A DNA stretch of 64,000 nt from Amphiura filiformis (GCF_039555335.1 NC_092628.1:80564315-80628314); one strand, 5' to 3'; positions 49,371-60,510 are shown, counted from the stretch's first letter. A program made the numbers and translations. Notes: generated from the letters alone by a model not told the origin.

Positions 49371-49606
49371 ATAGACCACTTGACGTTGTTGCCTGGCAGT
49401 ATGCGCACAAATTATGGCAGTTTTCATTGTTCTTTGCCCTGCAGTGTGCGTATGCATCGTAGGTTGCTCAGGGCACATGCATTTTAAATTGCCCACAACA
49501 TTTCATATAGTACAAGAAAGCCATTGAACAGTGTAGCGGTTCGTCCAAGCATATCGATGGACCAGTCCCTCGCCTTTGTTGATAAACAATGATGTCAAGT
49601 GGTCTA
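49371..49606. mobile_element. Foldback MITE nested in the 49267-50213 element
   Basis: ATAGACCACTTGACGTTGTT at the left faces AACAATGATGTCAAGTGGTC..TA at the right. Boundaries are good to a few bases. Confidence 0.82.
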
Positions 49607-49619
49607 TGCTGGTTATTTC

Positions 49620-49775
49620 AACAAGATCCAATGTTGCATTTGGAAGAAGCAGGCTTTTCAATATCACATCTTTTATTTCTATTCTATTTGTAGCATATCA
49701 TTATAGTGAGTAGCCCAGGTCAGTGAACAATGCACAGGTGTGAAATAAAGTTTATCTTTATCTTATCTTATCTTT
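49620..49775 (+). mobile_element. LINE-like 3' tail fragment
   Basis: AATAAAGTTTATC followed by (TTATC)n-type units at about 49745-49775 resembles the short-repeat tails of CR1/L2-type LINEs. No coding part is present, so the call rests on the tail alone. Confidence 0.45.
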
Positions 49776-50269
49776 CAAATTTCCAACTAATTAGAGAATA
49801 AAAGATAGGATTTTGTCTTTTGGCAATCTAATATTGTGTCATATAAATGGATGGGCTGGCCAATATTTTGAGCAGTGGATGCCGGCGAACCATTCTCATT
49901 CTTATTCAGTTTAACTTATTATAATATTTGTAAGAAAAACTGCTTTATTCCAGAAAAAGTTACTTTGTAAGGACAATCCTGTTGTTTAAAATGAATGAAA
50001 CCTTCACAAACATCTAAACCACTGAACCGCATTCTTAATTCGCGCACATGTATTATGCCGCCGTTGCATGATGGCGCACACCCTGTCTTATAATATGACT
50101 ATCCACTATTGCGTGATATTCTACACCCGAAAACTAATCAAATTATATGAATTCTTTACAAGCCACACCCACTGAATAAGAATAGGTAACAATCATCATT
50201 TTGATACAGCCTGTACAGGTATTTTGAATATCCTTTAGATGTACATTGTATCTACCCTGGTTGCCTTAA

Positions 50270-50633
50270 GGTTGGTCTTAACCCTGGAATTTGAGAAATT
50301 TGCACCAAAAATTGCTTAATTTTCAAAAAATCATAAAAAGCCTGATTTTTGCCCAAATTTCAAATATTGTTAGTAGAGTTGGTCAAAATTTAAAAAAATT
50401 AAAAAACAGCCCCTAAATTTTTTATCTAGTTTTTAAAAATTAATAAAAAATACATGTTTTGGGGGGATTTTGGGCCAAAAATGAGCATTTTGGCCCAAAT
50501 TTGACCTCACAGATGAATTCATCAAGTCTTTCCCATTCTAAATTATGTAGATTTATACTTTATTTACTTTAGACCAACAATTTAGCAGTTATGAGGCCCG
50601 AAAGTTTCGATAATTCCAGGGTTAAGACCAACC
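50270..50633. mobile_element. TTAA-flanked MITE, 364 bp, copy 1
   Basis: GGTTGGTCTTAACCCTGGAA and TTCCAGGGTTAAGACCAACC are perfect 20-bp inverted ends, flanked by TTAA (50266-50269, 50634-50637). A partial copy in the opposite orientation is at 63179-63540. Confidence 0.93.
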
Positions 50634-50814
50634 TTAATAATAGTTATCATTGCAACAAGTCCAGATGACCCAATGTACATTCTCTCCACATTTCAGCGGG
50701 TCATAGAGACACATAATGTCTAATGTAATAACTATTATTTGTGAGGAATTTAAAAATTCCTGTATGCAAAAATAAAATCACACATGTAACTTTCATTCCA
50801 AACAGATTCAAAAT

Positions 50815-51011
50815 CAGTGGCGTAGCGTGGGTCATCACAAAATTTTGGCGATTTTAGCTTTTTTGAGCGATTTCGCTCATTTTACCGCATTTTCCCTAGT
50901 GACATGGGGGCTATCACATTGGGGGCACCGACCATGACAAGCCGTTTTCCGGCAATTTTCCTGTGGGATTTTTTTAAAATTTCCCCGTGCCCTTATGACA
51001 CTACGCCACTG
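50815..51011. mobile_element. hAT-like MITE, 197 bp
   Basis: CAGTGGCGTAG at the left end and CTACGCCACTG at the right end form a perfect 11-bp inverted repeat. An exact 8-bp target duplication TTCAAAAT flanks it (50807-50814 and 51012-51019). The short internal sequence has no coding capacity. Confidence 0.95.
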
Positions 51012-51181
51012 TTCAAAATGGTATGTACATCAGCAAGACTGAATTTGCTGCAGTTTAACAAAGCAACATGTATACATTTAAATACTATCAGGCCTAATTT
51101 AAACACCTGGTCCTAAACCATTCTTAATCATACATTGCACATTTATATAGCCTACATAGGCTTTGCTCCCTCATCATGCTA

Positions 51182-51430
51182 TAGGCAAAATAACTAATTC
51201 TCGATCATGAGAGGATGTACCTTCTGTGTCAGTGTACTTTGTGTAGAATAACGCGATCGCGTGACCTACATGACCAAACCTTGACGTTGCCTAGCAACGA
51301 CCGTGAGATTGACCAATTCTCAAATGCTGTGAAGTTTGCGCCGGTCTTTGCGTAGTAGGCCTACGCTCGACGCAAATACCTGTGTATACCAAAGTTGGCT
51401 CTCATGATCAAGAATTATATACTTTGCCTA
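51182..51430. mobile_element. TA-flanked MITE, 249 bp
   Basis: TAGGCAAAATA..AATTCTCGATCATGAGAG at the left faces CTCTCATGATCAAGAATT..TTTGCCTA at the right, with TA on both sides (51180-51181, 51431-51432). The centre is GC-rich (GCGATCGCG, CTAGCAACG). Confidence 0.85.
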
Positions 51431-51472
51431 TACCACTTACCAATTATCTTTGGTACAAGTTAAAAACACCAT

Positions 51473-51691
51473 TGGGCTATTCCAGTTGAAATTTATACCC
51501 CCTATGGAAGATATGACCTTAATCTCCCACACAGAATGGGGTTCTACATTCTATAGGATTTTATGGGTAGACAACTTTGTACAGTTGTATTACCTGAATG
51601 GCTGACTCCATTTGAAATCTACACCCCCTGTGTGGAAGATTAACATCACATCTTTCATAGGGGGTGTACGGATTTTAACTGGAATAGCCCA
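51473..51691. mobile_element. MITE of the TGGGCTATTC family, copy 2
   Basis: TGGGCTATTCCAGTTGAAAT and CTGGAATAGCCCA are the ends, with CCCCCTATGGAAGAT and ATCTTTCATAGGGGG arms inside. It is diverged from the copy at 1563-1828. It lies about 100 bp downstream of the Rab stop codon, so it may fall within the 3' UTR. Confidence 0.87.
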
Positions 51692-51795
51692 TAATAACAC
51701 CACTCACAATATCTCACTGTAGCACACAGACAGACAGACATCTGTACTTCTTCATTTTCATCTTACTGTAGTTTTTAAAATATTGCACATTCAAA

Positions 51796-51891
51796 TCAGC
51801 AAGAACACCACTGCCTTTTCTCTTTCTGTTTTTGTTGTAGTTCTATGTTGTTGTTTGGAAAACCTCCATCCACACTTTTAAACCTTGCTAG
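51796..51891 (-). CDS. Rab-family GTPase, last exon with C-terminal CSC prenylation motif
   Basis: The acceptor TGTGTGCAG is followed by 31 codons and TGA at 51796-51798, phase 0 with the previous exon. The tail is polar and ends KRQWCSC. A terminal Cys-x-Cys is the usual Rab geranylgeranylation signal, so the product should be membrane-anchored. The CxC ending resembles Rab3 (CAC) and Rab27-type tails rather than the CaaX ending of Rab8, while the switch II sequence fits both Rab3 and Rab8/10. This exon is not visible by ORF length alone. I infer it from splice sites, phase and the prenylation motif. Confidence 0.85.
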   Translation of the reverse strand, partial: LARFKSVDGGFPNNNIELQQKQKEKRQWCSC

Positions 51892-52040
51892 CTGCACACA
51901 AAAAAGAAAGAAAGAAAAGCAAAAAAAGAACAATTTGATTATTTTACTGATTTGTTGACTTTACAGCACTATATTATACTTGCAAATTCTAAAACTATCC
52001 CTAAACAAGAGTTTCTTATTATCTTGCTGTTTTAAATATA

Positions 52041-52320
52041 GGGGGGGGTCTATCATTTTCTTCGGAAGGGGCGTCAATAAAATTGCGACCCCCCTATTTT
52101 GGCAACATAAATTTATGACCCCCATCACCGATACCCCTTACCCCATAAACAGGCTAAAATTGTATTGAAACCAGTCTTTTTGAAAACACACTATCTGAGG
52201 TCATCTTGTGACTCCCTACATTTTGGTCATCAAAAATTTTATGACCCCCTATTTTTCTTTCCACAAATGTATGCCCCCCATATATTTGGGGCCCCCCACT
52301 TCCAAAGAAATGATAGCCCC
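52041..52320. mobile_element. TA-flanked MITE, 280 bp, in the Rab last intron
   Basis: GGGGTCTATCATTTTCTTCG and CCAAAGAAATGATAGCCCC are the inverted ends and TA flanks both. The interior alternates CCCCC tracts. Confidence 0.82.
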
Positions 52321-53984
52321 TAGTATAGCATGGACTAGCAGCAGCACATCTAGCACATGATAAGGTAGCATTAATATAAATACTATAGACAAACAGTAGT
52401 ATATTCTAGACAAATATGATGAAATCTATGTTCAGATGTTTAGAGTGAAGCCATACAGTTGTATTGCAAATGGTATTTCTCATTTTCTATTTACTAGAGC
52501 ACCAGTGCAGATCAAAGCAATAATTTCTGATCATCTGAGTGATGATACATGCTATTGTAAATGGCATTCTTATATTTTACTGGATTATTTTCTTTACAAT
52601 AAGGCAAATCTGGCATGATTTTAATACCAATTTTATATGTACCCTGTATCAAAAATAAAACTAAGTCCCCTTATAGCATGAATAGGTCATAATTTGGTTG
52701 TTTTACGCATTATTGTCCCAATGATTAAGTTTGCAGTAAGGACAGTTTATTTTCTATGTCAACCCATGCATACTTCATAATCTTCCCATTACCAACATCA
52801 TTGGTTTTAACATGTACGTTCACCAAAAATATTGTTATTTCAAATATTACCAGTGTGATCTTGATCATGTTTTCAAAATTTGCCATTCAAATTTAAAGTC
52901 ATACAAAACTAAGCCAACTTTGTAAGTTGTATGCATTTTTAACCATAGTATGGTATTCAAAATTTATTTCAACTTGAAGGAAAATTAATGATGAAATGAT
53001 GTGAAATACGAATGCAAATATTTGTAGGCCATTAAAGCTGTCAAATAAAAAAAATTAGAGAGAAATCACTGAAACTGTGTACACCGAGTTCTATCATGAA
53101 TTCATCATGTTCATGATTAATTAAAAGAAAATGTTTGACTGCTGTAGGACATATTTGCTAGCCTTTTCTTGTGCTGTGTAAACAACAAACATACTACCCT
53201 AACGTGACCAATGGAGATGAATGTTGGCCTTGCAAAGAGCGAAATATTGAAAGAACGCTAGACATGGCCTAGCAAAATGCTTGGTATAGAAAAAAATCTA
53301 TGAATAATGTATGTATGGCTTTACTGTATGCATGATGGCTTTACTGTCAACAGCTGTGAGTGAATTTCATCATCTGGCCATACAGACACGTTGGATATGA
53401 CTTCCACGCCTACATTCGCAGACATTCAGACAATACTTAAGTAAACATATACTTCAACTCTGTACTACTTTGTCATGTTTACCAGGCCAACATTCACTGC
53501 ACTAGATATAAATTATTGCACAAACTTTGAGGTTCAGATGTCTTATTCAGTAAGTTTCCTGAAGTAGCAATATCCAACCACAACATGTTTCTACATTAAT
53601 TAAAGCCATACAATGTCCGTCCAATTCTAATTCAAATATATTATAAAATATTATGCAAATAGCCAGGTTTGGTATCAGAATAATTGGTTTGTGGCAATAT
53701 TTGATTAAAACAAAGTTTCTTGGTAACAATGGTTCTTTCATTAAGCATACACTGTCCAATCTGAAGCCTCATGATGTACATGCAATATTGCACAGCAGCA
53801 CAAACATGTAATATTATTTGTTTGGTGGAAGTCACAGCCCCTAAAAGCAAAATGCTGCATACATTATAACAAAACAAGATCACAAAACAGCATTAGAGCT
53901 GTTATACCATTCAATGCTGGACAACTATGTAATAATAAAAGAAAAAAAGAAGAAAACAAGACAGCTCTAATCATGCTATCATAC
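52321..53984 (-). other. Rab last intron, remainder
   Basis: Unique AT-rich sequence. GAATGTTGGCC (53219) and GGCCAACATTC (about 53484) form a weak inverted pair. No additional exon was seen. Confidence 0.45.
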
Positions 53985-54098
53985 CCTGTGTCTGTATCGA
54001 TCCAGCATCTTTTTCACAAGGGCCATAAAAGCTGGCTCAACATTAACAGCAACTTTTGCACTGGTCTCATAGAAAGGCAAGTCAAAGGCACTGGCCAT
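53985..54098 (-). CDS. Rab-family GTPase, exon with G5 box ETSAK
   Basis: The exon has 38 codons in phase 0, acceptor CTGCAG|ATG and donor ACAGG|GTATGA. FYETSAKVAVNVEPAF is the G5 box and start of the last helix of Rabs (compare FMETSAKANINVENAF in Rab8). LVKKMLDRYRHR is the rest of the helix and leads into the hypervariable tail. Confidence 0.93.
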
Positions 54099-54504
54099 CT
54101 GCAGTTCACAAACAAACAAAAATAAGACAAGAAGTGATTAGTGTTACCGCTCTTCTAGTAATTGCATTTATGTGATCAAGGAAATTGAACTGTTTGAAAA
54201 GGTACAGTGGTGTATTGAATGATAATTATGTCAGCCTTCTGGAGTCTGTTGGATCAGTACGTCCATGGTTGGATCAATTGACTGGTCTTAAGTGCTCTTT
54301 TTATGTTAACAATAATTATTATAAAATACTACTATTACAATGTACAAAGCAGCCTTAAACATTATTTGAGCCAATTTCCTGTAATTATACATGTACTATA
54401 TAGGTAATACACCTGCGTATCTGTATTCTGAATTACTGGGCCATAACATTCAAAACAAGACAAAATCACTAAGGGTGAATAATTATGAAGGTGAACGGCA
54501 CACC

Positions 54505-54566
54505 TTGAAACTTTTCAAATAAATCCAGTTTTTGTTTGAAACTTTTCAAATAAATCAAGCTTTTGT
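54505..54566. repeat. 31-bp tandem duplication
   Basis: TTGAAACTTTTCAAATAAAT starts both 54505-54535 and 54536-54566, which differ by two or three bases. Each unit contains a GAAACTTTTC near-palindrome. Confidence 0.92.
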
Positions 54567-54697
54567 TTGTTCTTTTTTCTTTGGAATATACAAGGACAGA
54601 TCTGAGACAAAGAGACACACAACCAAAATAGCTAAGGCCATGGTCAAACACTGCCCAGGAATATATCTATAGCATTCAAAAGCCAGAGATTGATATT

Positions 54698-54975
54698 TTG
54701 TCAGCCTGCTACGATAATTGCCTAGGTCATTTTTTGTAATTTTGAGAACAAAGAACAAAATGTGGTACAAGCCCCGGGGTACAAGCATGCATCAGTTACA
54801 TAATCACCCTAATCATTTCAGATTATTCCCTTTCATTTGTATCTGTATCATCTGTTCTTGTGCAAAGATTGTTGAATAAATATGTTTAAATGCATGCTTG
54901 AACCATATTTTGCATTTTGTTCTCAAAATTACAAAAAATGACTTAGGCGAAAAGTGCAGCAAGCTGATGATTTGG
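54698..54975. mobile_element. Inverted repeat, possible foldback element
   Basis: ATTTTTTGTAATTTTGAGAA near 54729 faces TTCTCAAAATTACAAAAAAT near 54921. Arms of about 75 bp start at GCCTGCTACGATAATTG on the left and end at CAGCAAGCTGATG on the right. Confidence 0.75.
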
Positions 54976-55421
54976 CAAATGAAATCAAGTCTCTAATATA
55001 GTGTAGTTGAACACCTTATATGTAATAAAAGTTATCAAACCAATAGCAAGACACCAAATAGGTCTATCTACCTAAAATGTGCAATACCTTTGCATATAGC
55101 CAGCACAAAGATTGTTAACCAGACTATTGCTAATAGAAATTGTTTAAAAAAAGAGCTCTTTTGAAACACATGGGAGCACATTTTAGGTGTTGACTTTGTT
55201 TCCACACAAAGGACTTGAACATTCATCACCAGGAAGTTTGAAACCTTTGTTGAAAACTTTACACAAATGTAGTTTATATGTTGCTAAGTTTAACTTTAAA
55301 TGTAAACATATTTTCATCGCTAGGGCATTATTCTGTTTATGTCAGCTGATTTCTTTGTCATAATGTTTCACCTACTTATTTGGTTTGCACTAAACATGGG
55401 TTCATGCAAATATAGGTAATA

Positions 55422-55656
55422 TGTGATGCGATCAAGCAAAATCAGTCGGAACTCGGCAATAATAAATTTTCAGTTTCTTATAGGATATATGGATTTTACA
55501 GAAAACCGCATTGAAATCGAACAACCAGTTCCAAAGATATGAGCAATTAAAGAGTTTCCAAAACAAGAGGAAACAAAAGGAAATACTTACTTTGTTTGGC
55601 TATATCTCAAAATCAATATTTCCGAGTTCCGACTGATTTAGCTTGATCGCATCACA
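55422..55656. mobile_element. Foldback element with TGTGATGCGATCAAGC ends, copy 1
   Basis: TGTGATGCGATCAAGCAAAA at the left faces GCTTGATCGCATCACA at the right. The inner arm CAGTCGGAACTCGG pairs with CCGAGTTCCGACTG. TA flanks both ends (55420-55421, 55657-55658). Confidence 0.93.
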
Positions 55657-55658
55657 TA

Positions 55659-55911
55659 TGTGATGCGATCAAGCTAAATGAGTCTGATGTCGATGAAAAT
55701 CATAATTCAGTTTTCAATTTCATTATATGAGCCATTCTCAGAGCTTTATTTTGCTAAAATCCCCATCATAATTAGATTTATGGTTCCAGAGATATGGTCA
55801 TTTTAGTGTTGCTCAGAACAGTAAAATACACAGGAAGTTGAATACTATTGTTGCCTATATCTCAAAATCAATACTCACGACATCCGACTAATTTTGCTTG
55901 ATCGCATCACA
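55659..55911. mobile_element. Foldback element with TGTGATGCGATCAAGC ends, copy 2
   Basis: It has the same termini as 55422-55656 and starts immediately after the shared TA at 55657-55658. The right flank is TA (55912-55913). The interior differs from copy 1 except for the outer 40 bases or so and a TATATCTCAAAATCAATA word near the right end of both. Confidence 0.93.
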
Positions 55912-56174
55912 TATAGTAGCAAAAGTTTCAAGCTGTAAGCAGGCCAGTAAATAGGTTTGTGTGTATGTGTGTGGGGGTGGATTGTCCAAATAAAGACCTC
56001 TTTATTCTGGCAGACAAAAGCAGATCTTTACCATCTCTTCAATTGATTTTGAAGACTATGTTACTAAAATTTAACAGAAAGTTCATGATTTGGGGTATAT
56101 TTATCTAAAATCTTGACATTTTTGGCGTAATTTTGCTATTGTTTACAGACAAAGCAGACCTTCTGCCGATTTAT

Positions 56175-56389
56175 CAGGCTTTGCCGTTTGAGGAGAGCTA
56201 GAGCGATTGCTCCTCATCACTCCCCTCAAATAAAGCTGAGGAGAGCTTTTTATTGCTCGTCTACCTTTGTTGTAACAATAATAACCACATCATTATATAC
56301 AGCACAGTAAAAATGCTCTAAGTGCTCCCCTATAGCACTCAAGGAGAGCGATTAAAAGCTCCCCTGCCAATTTCAAACAGCAAAGCCTG
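56175..56389. mobile_element. MITE, 215 bp, ATTTAT duplication
   Basis: CAGGCTTTGCCGTTTGA and TCAAACAGCAAAGCCTG are inverted ends (one mismatch). ATTTAT is repeated on both sides (56169-56174, 56390-56395). GAGGAGAGC/GCTCCCCT words recur inside. It lies in the Rab intron between the NKCD and ETSAK exons. Confidence 0.88.
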
Positions 56390-56629
56390 ATTTATGCAGG
56401 TGCATCACATCACACCCCTGGCTATGGACCTAGCTGTAACAGTGATTTGCAGCTAGTATCAAACAATTTACAGTATAGTATGAATATCCACTCATATAGT
56501 AGTGATTGAAAATCTGAAATCACATTAATTTGTAAATATGAAAGTTCAATGCAGGCAATGAAGTGATCCTGAGGACAAAGGAGGACTAGTAATGAGATCA
56601 TCAGGTACAAACATTCTGTTGGCTCTTAC

Positions 56630-56719
56630 ATTTACAGCTCTCATAGTTGGTACAGCTCTGACACCATCCATGTCACATTTATTCCCAACAAGAATCTTGG
56701 CAACATCTGGTGGTGCATG
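56630..56719 (-). CDS. Rab-family GTPase, exon with G4 box NKCD
   Basis: The exon has 30 codons in phase 0 between TACTCTTCAG and AAT|GTAAGA. It contains VAKILVGNKCDM, with the NKxD guanine-specificity box intact. The following RAVPTMRAVN replaces the usual RVVPKEKGEQ-like stretch at the same length. That helix is therefore unusual (Met, Arg and Val in place of Lys, Gly and Glu), but nothing is deleted. Confidence 0.93.
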
Positions 56720-58186
56720 CTGAAGAGTAAAACAAAACAAGATGGCATATTAGCTCAAACACAAATTTCAAACCAATTAATTATGTACAACTGGGTACAA
56801 TGGGTCATTAGGTCAACATCAATCGAATGGAGTTTCTGAGTGAGAGATGCTGAAATAGAGGGTCTTATTATATACAACACTGCACAAGTAGTTTGTACTG
56901 TTGTATATCTGTGGTTCTTCAGTGCTCCTATCATCATTCTTTTTTTTTTTATCATCAGCAAGGGAATTCATTGATATGATGGAAATGGTCAACTGACATT
57001 TTTATTTTGACAAAACAGAACAATTTGTGAAAATGATCTGATAACTTTTCATCAAAAATTATAGATATGTTGGTGGAGAGGTTTTGTGATATTCTGTGTG
57101 AATTCGTGTGTTGTTGTCAGTTCATTCTGATGGTAAAGCTACAATCCCAATAATAAATCAATAAAAGGTATAATTACAGTTAAAAGTCAACACGATCCAT
57201 GTGACATGCAACTTATTTTCCGTCATATGTAACCATTTTTCCTCAAATTTAGCTTTAGAAGTGCCCATTTAGGGGCACCAAATCACAATAAACAAAATTT
57301 GTGCAAACATTTAAATAATAAAATTTAAAAATTTAAAAAAACCTCAAAATCTGTGAATTTCCCTTTAAAGGATGTTTAACAGAATTGCAGAAATTATTCT
57401 GGCGCATTTTGTACATGCTTCATTAGCTTCATTTCTATCCAAACAACAATAAATACACTAGAATTCAAAAAGTGAAATGTCAGGTGTGCATCATGATGCA
57501 GCAGTTCTGAGCTGAGTTGGGAATCAATGGAAGACCTATTGAAACATTTTTATAGTTCTTTGTTCCATTTCTTTGAGACACAAATTAAAAATATTGAGGC
57601 TGTGGATATGATGCACACGCGTGCAAAGCATGCACAAAAGCTCAAGTTCTACTGAGACTGTTTTGAAATCAAATCACCTGACTTTATTCCCGGGGCTCAT
57701 TAACCCAAACATTATTGAATGCATTGACATGATATTCTTCTTTGTCAAAATCCAACAAATACTTGACATCATGCAACATGGATCTCCAAAGATCCATGAT
57801 CAGATTGTATGAGATTGTGATATGTGTTTCTTCCCCATCAACATGATCAAGTTCCTGCTTTTTTTAAGTTGATATAATTATTATGCAGCCCAAAAGTCCC
57901 GCAGTAACCAAGACATTTATATGTTTAAACATCACCCCGAACCGATGCTTGCTTTTGCTTCCTTTGTACATATATTTTATTGAATTTGATTGATATAAGC
58001 CTAAAAATGTTTCTATTACCCTTTCCCGACTGACCCGAATGTTTAAAATTTCCAAAAACAGTTTTTACTAAAAGAATACAACCCAAATTTTTGTAAAAAT
58101 CTTTAACTGATCTATCAACCATGAACAATTTGGAGCCTAAACGGCAATAGAACTTTTTTATTAGGCTAAACAATAACCATACTTAC
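56720..58186 (-). other. Rab intron, no other feature
   Basis: AT-rich intron. No repeat class was recognised. Confidence 0.5.
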
Positions 58187-58264
58187 ATGTGATATATTTT
58201 CCAGCCATGATGTGATATGGCTAAATGTTGTTTCATTGGTCACATCATATAATAATAATATACC
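58187..58264 (-). CDS. Rab-family GTPase, exon coding the GILLLYDVTN strand
   Basis: The exon has 26 codons, phase 0 on both sides, between ATTGCAG and CAT|GTAAGT. The strand GILLLYDVTN is a near-universal Rab motif (GIMLVYDITN in Rab8), followed by the helix TFSHITSWLENI. It reads straight on from the switch II exon and into the NKCD exon with no insertions relative to typical Rabs. Confidence 0.93.
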
Positions 58265-58774
58265 CTGCAATCAAATAAAGATACTTGTCATTATTTTTAT
58301 ATCAATAATATTATGCTCCAACTGTTGTTGAACATGTTAAAATTCTCCCTTGTTTTGTGTTCTCAAGTTGGGTAAAAACATCAGATGTTACTGCTAAATT
58401 AAAATATATTAATATTTAAGTATCATTATGCAAGCTTGAATAACACTGTAAAAGAACAAGCAATATATTCAAACGACATAGATCTGACAGCTTGGTAATT
58501 AAAAAAAATTATGACTAATTATCATTTTCAGAATAAACCCTAGTAAAACTGTATTCATGGATTTATAATGTCAATCATTTGGAGCAGGAAGGTAATATAT
58601 TTCTTACTATTTATAAATCAATGAATGGTTCAACAGATAAAGTAATCAGAGCCACATATCAACAGAGCACTGCACAGGTACTAGAACATTGTATCATGTC
58701 CTGTTCTCTCTGACCAAAGAGGTTAGAACCAATGAGTACCGACTCAATTTGCTCTGTGTGAAATGCTATGGTAT

Positions 58775-58941
58775 ACAAATATTGAATGTTTATGAGTACA
58801 ATGGTAAGAATATTTTCATGAGGTGAAATATGAACTATTCCATTTCACAAGGCTTTGTCGAGTTGAATGTAACAGTTCATATTTCACCGAATGAAAATAT
58901 TCTTTCCATTGAATGAATAAAAACATTCAATATTTGTTCTA
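58775..58941. mobile_element. Small foldback element in a Rab intron
   Basis: ACAAATATTGAATGTTT at about 58775 faces AACATTCAATATTTGT at about 58923-58938. GGTGAAATATGAACT faces AGTTCATATTTCACC near the centre, so about 60 bp on each side can pair. Confidence 0.85.
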
Positions 58942-59195
58942 TATAAACATTTTTTCTGTACTTCTGGTGAGACAACTCATTAACAATGATTAAGAAAGGG
59001 ATACCCTATTTGAACTAATTAGCATCCCAGGAGTTTAAATCAGTCACTTTGGGGGATGGGCTCTTATTGAAACTATAAAATGAAAGTTACAATGAAGGAA
59101 TTTTGGCAAACATTACAATGCCTATGTATCTGACGGTAATTTTATGAAAATATTTGGTCAATACATTTATGAGGTACCCCCACAGTCACACTTAC

Positions 59196-59256
59196 CATAG
59201 CACCTCTGTAGTAAGCAGTTGTCAATGTTCTAAACCTTTCCTGGCCAGCTGTGTCC
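59196..59256 (-). CDS. Rab-family GTPase, exon with switch II (G3 box)
   Basis: TTTTCCTGCAG precedes this 61-bp exon. Its first base completes a codon, probably Trp, begun in the previous exon. It then codes [20 protein letters not shown], the G3 box and switch II signature of the Rab8/10/13/3 group, and ends at ATG|GTAAG. The Gln in DTAGQ needed for GTP hydrolysis is present. Rab proteins recruit effectors to vesicle membranes in the GTP state. The upstream exon or exons with the P-loop (GxxxxGKT) and switch I were not found between here and 64000. Identity as a Rab is very likely; the subfamily is not settled. Confidence 0.93.
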
Positions 59257-60228
59257 CTGCAGGAAAATAATCAGTAAACATAATATTTTGAAATAAAATA
59301 CAATTAAAATTCCTTGTGCAATATGTCTTCCTTTCAAGAAGAAAACAAATGGGGAAGGAGGCAGATTTGATACATACAATTTCAAACATTTCAATTATCA
59401 AATTCCTCATAACGCCTTTAAAAAAAAAAATACAAAAAACATTGTAGTAACTTTTGTAGCATTTATTAAATCCTTGCATTCAATATTTACAACATGGTTA
59501 GTGGGAGTTCTAAGGGGAACCCTATGGGGGGGGGGTCTAGATTTGTTTATTTCAATCATGAGGGGCAATGTTAAGTTTTAAATGGAGAAAAGTGGGAAAA
59601 TATGGAGGGAATCCAAAAATTTTGAGTGGACATGAGGGGAAACATGAAATTTTTTATGTCAAAACTCAACTCCCCTTGGCATAAATATTAGCTAATATTG
59701 AACGGTCTCTCTTGATATGTATTTCCCCCCTACATCATTTGGTGGGATGTAATTGTGGTGCAAATCTTCATATCTTTTTATAAATATCCCATGAGATTTG
59801 TAAGCATGTGACATTCCAAGACAAGCAATTCTGTTCTCTAGATCACACTGAGGTAGCTTCATATACCAGACTACTACATGAAATCATCTGGCATTAAATA
59901 TCTCTATGCATCACAGCCTTCTGAGGTGTGAGATGACGTCAGGATAAATGTGGATACACAAGGGTTGCATACTGATAGGACGGTACCATGCATACTTATG
60001 TAAGATTTTGCGGTTGTCAATAATACATTGGCTTGGGAAGATTTTCAACATGGGGGGGGGGGGCTAAAAATTGACACATTTTTCAGTTGGCCACCCTGGA
60101 GTCAGAAAAGTTAACAAAATATAGATCACAAACACCCATTTCCCCTCTATTTTATCACAATTTTTTAACTTCACCTATGATTATGGGGGGGGGGGTCCTG
60201 AAAGGTATTCTAGTCCTAAGCATATGTA
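59257..60228. other. Upstream of visible Rab exons, no gene seen
   Basis: The missing 5' Rab exon was looked for here without success. There are G-tracts of ten or more bases near 59526, 60052 and 60185. Confidence 0.4.
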
Positions 60229-60510
60229 ATAATAATTATTGAATTGCTTTCATCCAACAAAATTTATCCCCTTGTTTTTATTGACTTATAGGTAAATATA
60301 TTATCTAAATAATATTTAAGAAGAAGTTATATTGACTTGTATCTGCCCTCAGAATATAAGATGTTGTGGTTGTTATTATACCATGATCTAATAATTGAAT
60401 TGTTTTGATCCAACAAATGTTTTCCATTTGTTTTATTGACTTATAGTTTACATAAATAACATTTAAGAATAAGTCATATTGACTTGTATCTACCTTCAGA
60501 ATACAAAGAT
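60229..60510. repeat. Diverged direct duplication, about 125 bp units
   Basis: Segments at about 60229-60361 and 60388-60510 share AATAATT..GAATTG, ATCCAACAAA, ATTGACTTATAG and ATATTGACTTGTATCT in the same order, with indels. They are separated by about 27 bp. Confidence 0.88.

Larger units (their letters stand above)
49267..50213. mobile_element. Mariner-like non-autonomous element, 947 bp, TA-flanked
   Basis: CAGGCTGTATCAAAATTACT and ATTTTGATACAGCCTG are the ends, flanked by TA (49265-49266, 50214-50215) and followed inside by GTTACC/GGTAAC. The ends match those of 1136-1361. It carries a nested foldback and a LINE-like 3' tail, so it has been a target itself. Confidence 0.82.

Noticed and set aside
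53197..53495. GAATGTTGGCC / GGCCAACATTC as element ends
   Set aside because: The match stops at 11 bases and there is no flanking duplication.
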